A DNA stretch of 18,735 bases from assembly GCA_029259675.1 (NCBI GenBank), contig JAJDES010000129.1, positions 1-18,735 on the forward strand, written 5' to 3'. Of the stretch, positions 15,417-18,735 are shown one piece after another; positions within the stretch are counted from its first letter, which is position 1, and the number at the start of each line of letters is the position of its first letter. The position numbers and the translations under genes were made by a program. The stretch is from Planctomycetota bacterium (lineage in GTDB: Bacteria > Planctomycetota > UBA1135 > GCA-002686595). The notes under the pieces were generated by a model. It was not told the origin of the DNA. It saw only the letters and a program-made list of their open reading frames with translations, and made no database searches.

Positions 15417-16593
15417 GGCTGTGAACCACGATGTGAGAGCCTCCAATTTGAGACTCTGGAACTCGCGAATCAGGAATCGGGTCCAAGGTGCCTGGATCGA
15501 CTCTTAGCAAGCTAGTGGACTTGCCGTAACTGATGATGAATTGGGTGCCGTCGAGTGTTTTGGCAATGCCGCGCGGCGCACTGAGGTTGAGTTCACCCAA
15601 GAATTTCCCGCTATCCAATTGCCAAAAGGTGACGAGGTTGCCCATTGGGTTGGTTGCTCCGACGACACCTGTTGGTTCGTGAATGGCAACACTTAGGGTC
15701 TCGCCAATCATGCGCCTGGTTGTTTCAACCGGTTCGCGCAGGGTGCGGAATTCGCCACCTACAGGGCGCAAGCTTGCTCCCCCCAGCGCTTCGCGCGGCA
15801 TGTAGTCGCGCATGGCGGACACCACGGCTAAAGCTCCCCGTTCCGTCATGGCCAAGTGCCCGGCATTTAGGGCTTCGGTGTCGAACTCAATTTTCTCGAT
15901 CAGCTTTTCGGTTTCGCTGTCCACAAAGGTGACGCACGGCGCCGAGCCGCCGGGCTCAGGGGAACCGCCATTGGTAAAAACCAACGTGCGTCCCTCATCG
16001 CGCAAAATGCAATCATGGGGCGCCGCGCCGTAGGTGGGGAACTCTCCGAGCTCCTTCAGGCTTTTGCCGTCGCGCACGACGACCACTCCGCGATGATAGT
16101 CGTCCACTTGAGTCTCGGTCGCATACAGCAGTCCGGCATCGGCTGAAAAGGCTCCATGCCCGTAGAACTCCCTGCCCTTGGGCGAGGTGATCGGGCGTGT
16201 GACTGAATGGGAGCGAAGGTCCAATTCACAAGCACCTGTTCCACGCTTTTCAAACAGCACGGCGCGCCCGGGGTCCGTTGGGTCGATCACGACTCCGTGA
16301 CCGAAAAACTCAGTGGGTGTGACCTGAATTGTCGGTTGGGGCAAATCCAAGTTGACCAGACTGAGGTGCGAACGCTTGTCCCCGAATTCGTTTTCCGCCA
16401 GCCCGGGACCGATCACGAGCCCCCCGCGCCAAGTAGCCGGCGCTGAAATCCGCTCTTCGATGCGGCACGCACCCAAAAGCAAACCCGCGCTTGCGCTCGC
16501 ACCTAGCTGCAAGAGGGATCGACGGTTTATGTCCGTCAGGGCTGACTGCGTCGAGATTGAATCGACCGGAGCTGGTTTGTACTTGTTACTCAT
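15409..16593 (-). CDS. Tat/lipobox-exported DUF1513-like beta-propeller protein
   Basis: A 394-aa protein. The N-terminus carries a twin-arginine-like motif (NRRSLLQLG, Arg24-Arg25), a hydrophobic stretch and a lipobox LGA-C43, so export as a folded lipoprotein is likely. The rest resembles the DUF1513 family: FFGHGVVIDP, FYGHGAFSADAGLLYATE, RGVVVVRD, LGEFPTYGAAPHDCILRDEGRTLVFTNGG, repeated propeller-like strands, and HLAM near the middle. In other bacteria DUF1513 genes often sit with imelysin and di-haem peroxidase genes of iron-uptake clusters; none of those is here, so a link to iron is only a family-level hint. No catalytic residues can be named. The ATG at 16593 is preceded by a weak GAGA. 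It lies 70 bp downstream of the YwqK-like gene on the same strand. Confidence 0.8.
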   Translation of the reverse strand: MSNKYKPAPVDSISTQSALTDINRRSLLQLGASASAGLLLGACRIEERISAPATWRGGLVIGPGLAENEFGDKRSHLSLVNLDLPQPTIQVTPTEFFGHGVVIDPTDPGRAVLFEKRGTGACELDLRSHSVTRPITSPKGREFYGHGAFSADAGLLYATETQVDDYHRGVVVVRDGKSLKELGEFPTYGAAPHDCILRDEGRTLVFTNGGSPEPGGSAPCVTFVDSETEKLIEKIEFDTEALNAGHLAMTERGALAVVSAMRDYMPREALGGASLRPVGGEFRTLREPVETTRRMIGETLSVAIHEPTGVVGATNPMGNLVTFWQLDSGKFLGELNLSAPRGIAKTLDGTQFIISYGKSTSLLRVDPGTLDPIPDSRVPESQIGGSHIVVHSLG

Positions 16594-16663
16594 CGGATTC
16601 TCATGTCGCCATCGGCGCCAAATGTCATTTCAGCTCCGAGTGCGGGCGGCAATTGGCAGTAGT

Positions 16664-17428
16664 TCATCGGGACCCACTTCCAGGCGAATCGTTTTGTGCG
16701 CCGCCCTGTCCCGCGGAAGTTTCGGACAAAGGGGCTACTCGAACGTGCAGGCGATAAAGGCCTGACATTTCGGGATCAACCTGACCGTCGCGATTCCAGA
16801 AAGTCCAAGGCCCCGTGCGCAGGCCGTTCTCGTAGTTTCCCTCTGCCTGGGGTTCGCCCGACGGGTACGTGCTCACGGCTCGGCCGTTGCGCAATCCGTG
16901 GGAGTATTCGGCTTGCTGCTTGATACCGGAATTGAGTGTTCCCGAGCGAATGCCCTTCTCAAACCAGCTGGAGATGCGTTGGCCATTTTCGTACACACCA
17001 GTGAGCTCGGAATCCACGGCACCGCTGGGATCGAAATAGACCCAAACGCCTTCGGCCAGATCGCTCAAATAGGAACCCTGCGCAGCAAGCTCTCCGTTTT
17101 CTAGCCAGTGTTTCCAAGGACCGTTCTTTTCGCCGTGGGCAAAAGCGCCCTGTTCGCGAGCGGATCCGTTCGGAAAGTAGAAGGTCCAAGAACCATTCTT
17201 TTTACCCTGTTGATAATGGCCTTGGGCTTCCTTGGAGCCGTCCTCACGCCAGCTTTCAAATCTTCCGTGGCGCAGCCAACCAGCGTCCGCGATCAACACT
17301 TCTTCGGCCTCGTGTTTGAGAGCGCCATTCGAAAAAGTAGCCACGGTCGTGCGATTGCTCTGGGCGGTGCATCCACAAATAAGGGTCAGTGCTGCTGCCA
17401 AGCCGAGAGCGTGCCAATGATGTTTCAT
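16664..17428 (-). CDS. MORN/YwqK-like repeat lipoprotein
   Basis: A 254-aa protein. It starts with a lipoprotein signal peptide (hydrophobic residues 7-17, lipobox ICG-C20). From about residue 55 to 235 it has repeated units of the form G-x-x-x-x-W/F-x-x-x-G-x-x-x-x-x-G-x-Y (HGRFESWREDG, KNGSWTFYFPNG, KNGPWKHWLENG, AEGVWVYFDPSG, RTGPWTFWNRDG), which is the YwqK/MORN-variant repeat. Such proteins are usually surface or envelope beta-repeat proteins; a binding or structural role is inferred. The longer frame to 17569 adds 47 residues without signal-peptide character, so the ATG at 17428 is chosen although no good Shine-Dalgarno is seen. It lies between the CYTH gene and the DUF1513-type gene on the same strand. 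Confidence 0.8.
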   Translation of the reverse strand: MKHHWHALGLAAALTLICGCTAQSNRTTVATFSNGALKHEAEEVLIADAGWLRHGRFESWREDGSKEAQGHYQQGKKNGSWTFYFPNGSAREQGAFAHGEKNGPWKHWLENGELAAQGSYLSDLAEGVWVYFDPSGAVDSELTGVYENGQRISSWFEKGIRSGTLNSGIKQQAEYSHGLRNGRAVSTYPSGEPQAEGNYENGLRTGPWTFWNRDGQVDPEMSGLYRLHVRVAPLSETSAGQGGAQNDSPGSGSR

Positions 17429-17574
17429 GATCGAATAGGAAGATCCTTGAAGACACCCATATTGGTTTCCTCGCCCCTCGAACGCAATCGTAACTGAGTT
17501 TTGCCGTCGCTTGCCCAAGGCCCAGCCGCATCCAAACGCCCGCGTTCGGCCCGTTAGGGTTCGCAGCAATGAGC

Positions 17575-18252
17575 CTAGGGATCGAGCCGTTCAAAAAATC
17601 TCTGGGCTTTGCTGCTGGCCGTGCGCCAAGGAATCCCTTTGGCCTCAAAGGCCCTGCGCAGGGCGCGCTCGACTGAATCACATGCGAAGTCGGGTACTTC
17701 GACTTCGAGTTCGTACTCGACCGCACCATCTGGGAATACGCTGCGATCGAATTCCATGCAAAGCTCAATTCCCTCTGCTTCGCTCAATTCAAGCGGGCCC
17801 AGGCGCCGGCGCTGGTTTTCGAAACTGCCCAGCTCCTGAACCGGTTCTGTTCCTAGTGCCGTTCGGGCCAATTCCAACAGTTGGCTATTGGGGCAATTCA
17901 ATTCAAAGACGGTAAGTGGGGATGCATCTCCGCTCAGAATGTTTTGTGCCTGTTCCGCACTGAGTTCGAATTCCTCCTCCCGACGCATGGTCAACGCACC
18001 TTCGGCCGAACTTTGCTCACTCTTTCCTTTTAGCGTCAATTGGTATCGGTTCGCTTCCTTTCGCAAGCGAAGTGCGATGCGCGCGTCGCGCAGCGATCCG
18101 CTCGCTGCATCGAAAAAGTAATTGGTTTGCAACAGGGGTGGAGGCAACTCCCACTTGCGTCCGGTGCTTTGTTCCGCAACTTGCAGAAATTCTGATTCAC
18201 ATTGCAGGACGAGCTTGAACTCGATTTCGCTCTGTTGCGGGGGAGGGGACAT
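17575..18252 (-). CDS. CYTH-domain protein (triphosphatase / class IV adenylate-cyclase-like)
   Basis: A 225-aa protein that is essentially a single CYTH domain. The diagnostic ExExK motif is E9-I-E11-F-K13. It is followed by a tunnel strand with QTNYFFD, then RIALRLRKEANRYQLTLKGKS with the alternating Arg/Lys expected to bind a triphosphate, and late acidic strands EFDRS and YELEVEV that supply metal ligands. CYTH enzymes hydrolyse inorganic triphosphate, thiamine triphosphate or similar, or cyclise ATP; the sequence does not decide which. No CHAD domain is fused. The ATG at 18252 is preferred over a GTG at 18303 because the ExExK motif begins eight residues after it and the extra residues look non-homologous. 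The gap to the next gene is 146 bp. Confidence 0.85.
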   Translation of the reverse strand: MSPPPQQSEIEFKLVLQCESEFLQVAEQSTGRKWELPPPLLQTNYFFDAASGSLRDARIALRLRKEANRYQLTLKGKSEQSSAEGALTMRREEEFELSAEQAQNILSGDASPLTVFELNCPNSQLLELARTALGTEPVQELGSFENQRRRLGPLELSEAEGIELCMEFDRSVFPDGAVEYELEVEVPDFACDSVERALRRAFEAKGIPWRTASSKAQRFFERLDP

Positions 18253-18303
18253 TGGGAGATGGTTCGCTGGGCGAAGTGTGTGGAGCCCTACGAAAGCCCG
18301 CAC

Positions 18304-18735
18304 CGGTTTAGAGCGGCAAGGCGTGCTTTGGGGCCAGGGGTTCTGCTAGCTGATTGAATGCGTTGCGGAGAGAATGAACGTTGCAGCAAAATCTTTCATT
18401 TCAATCGGGCTTGCAAGTCATTGTTCCGCGAGAATTGCGATGGGGCCATGGCCACGCGCATTAGCTAATTGAAGTCTAAGGGCCATTGCGTGTCATTGGC
18501 AGCTCCCCTGTACTGGCATCCGTATGGGGATGAAGTGGATTGGATGTGCTCGGTACTCCTCCTCTGGCGTTTCAAGTACCTGGTCCCACAAACGAAGGCG
18601 GCCGCGCCACCTCATTGAGGGGACGCGGCCGCATGGGACAGCTCGTACAACCGGCCGGTGTACGGGCCTCGACGCAGCGAAGGCGTCGTCTTGCTTCAGG
18701 AGGGGTTTGGCGCGCGGGCTAGTGGCTTGCTTGTC
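18304..18735. other. Gene-free right end with several inverted repeats
   Basis: I see no coding region I can support. One minus-strand frame stays open for about 80 codons to a stop near 18497, but its product is Arg/Pro-rich without motifs. The segment contains palindromes ggccatggcc (18444-18453) and attagctaat (18460-18469), a strong GC hairpin at 18598-18632, a near-palindrome gtac-a-accggccggt-gtac (about 18644-18662) and gacgc/gcgtc arms just after it. A structured RNA or the terminator of a gene to the right are both possible. Confidence 0.4.
18598..18632 (-). terminator. GC-rich hairpin, candidate terminator for a gene to the right
   Basis: Perfect 9-bp arms, gcggccgcg (18598-18606) and cgcggccgc (18624-18632), enclose a second small stem cctc/gagg. 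On the minus strand the stem is followed by CTTCGTTTGTGGG, a weak T-rich tail; on the plus strand no T-tract follows. This fits a minus-strand terminator for a gene ending just beyond the window, but the gene itself is not seen. Confidence 0.45.

Noticed and set aside
18540..18722. 60-codon plus-strand open frame near the right edge
   Set aside because: It runs through the GC hairpin at 18598-18632 and encodes a Gly/Arg-rich product with no motif or ribosome binding site.
1..18735. CRISPR array, tRNA, rRNA, insertion sequence or phage genes
   Set aside because: I looked for spaced direct repeats, transposase or integrase motifs and tRNA-like cloverleaf ends on both strands and found none; the only direct repeat is the 19-bp tandem array, which has no spacers.

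Overview
The window carries about eight complete genes and a 48-codon tail of a ninth at the left edge. GC content is moderately high and several starts lack a clear Shine-Dalgarno sequence. Tat- and lipobox-type export signals, a CHASE hybrid histidine kinase, a BRCT-MerR-TPR fusion and very large multidomain proteins fit a free-living Gram-negative bacterium. Planctomycetota or a related deep-branching phylum is my best guess. This is an impression from architecture and codon use only; no rRNA or marker gene is present.

Left edge (1-1428): the end of an unidentified gene, then a secreted PDZ-domain protein with a C-terminal coiled coil, both on the + strand. A hairpin with perfect 12-bp arms lies between this gene and the converging minus-strand operon.

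Centre (1429-10740, minus strand): a two-gene unit that is the most notable content. The upstream gene encodes a 956-aa flavin/iron-sulfur oxidoreductase: a GlcD-like FAD domain followed by four CxxCxxCxxxC cluster motifs. The downstream gene encodes a glutamate-synthase-like protein of about 2122 aa with a non-canonical order: degenerate barrel, FMN barrel with an iron-sulfur motif, class II glutamine amidotransferase, GXGXG beta-helix. The amidotransferase nucleophile candidate Cys1084 is buried mid-chain, so activity would need internal cleavage. No GltD-type NADPH subunit is visible. The flavin/Fe-S partner is the natural candidate electron donor, which suggests a glutamate-synthase-like enzyme driven by oxidation of an organic acid or by a carrier other than NADPH.

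Middle right (10741-12336): a 429-bp divergent intergenic region, then a + strand BRCT-MerR-TPR fusion protein.

Right (12373-18252, minus strand): a CHASE-domain hybrid histidine kinase with two receivers, the first degenerate; a Tat/lipobox DUF1513-type beta-propeller-like protein whose stop codon lies inside a four-copy 19-bp tandem repeat; a MORN/YwqK-like repeat lipoprotein; and a CYTH-domain (triphosphatase-like) protein. The last 430 bp hold no gene I can support, but contain several strong inverted repeats.
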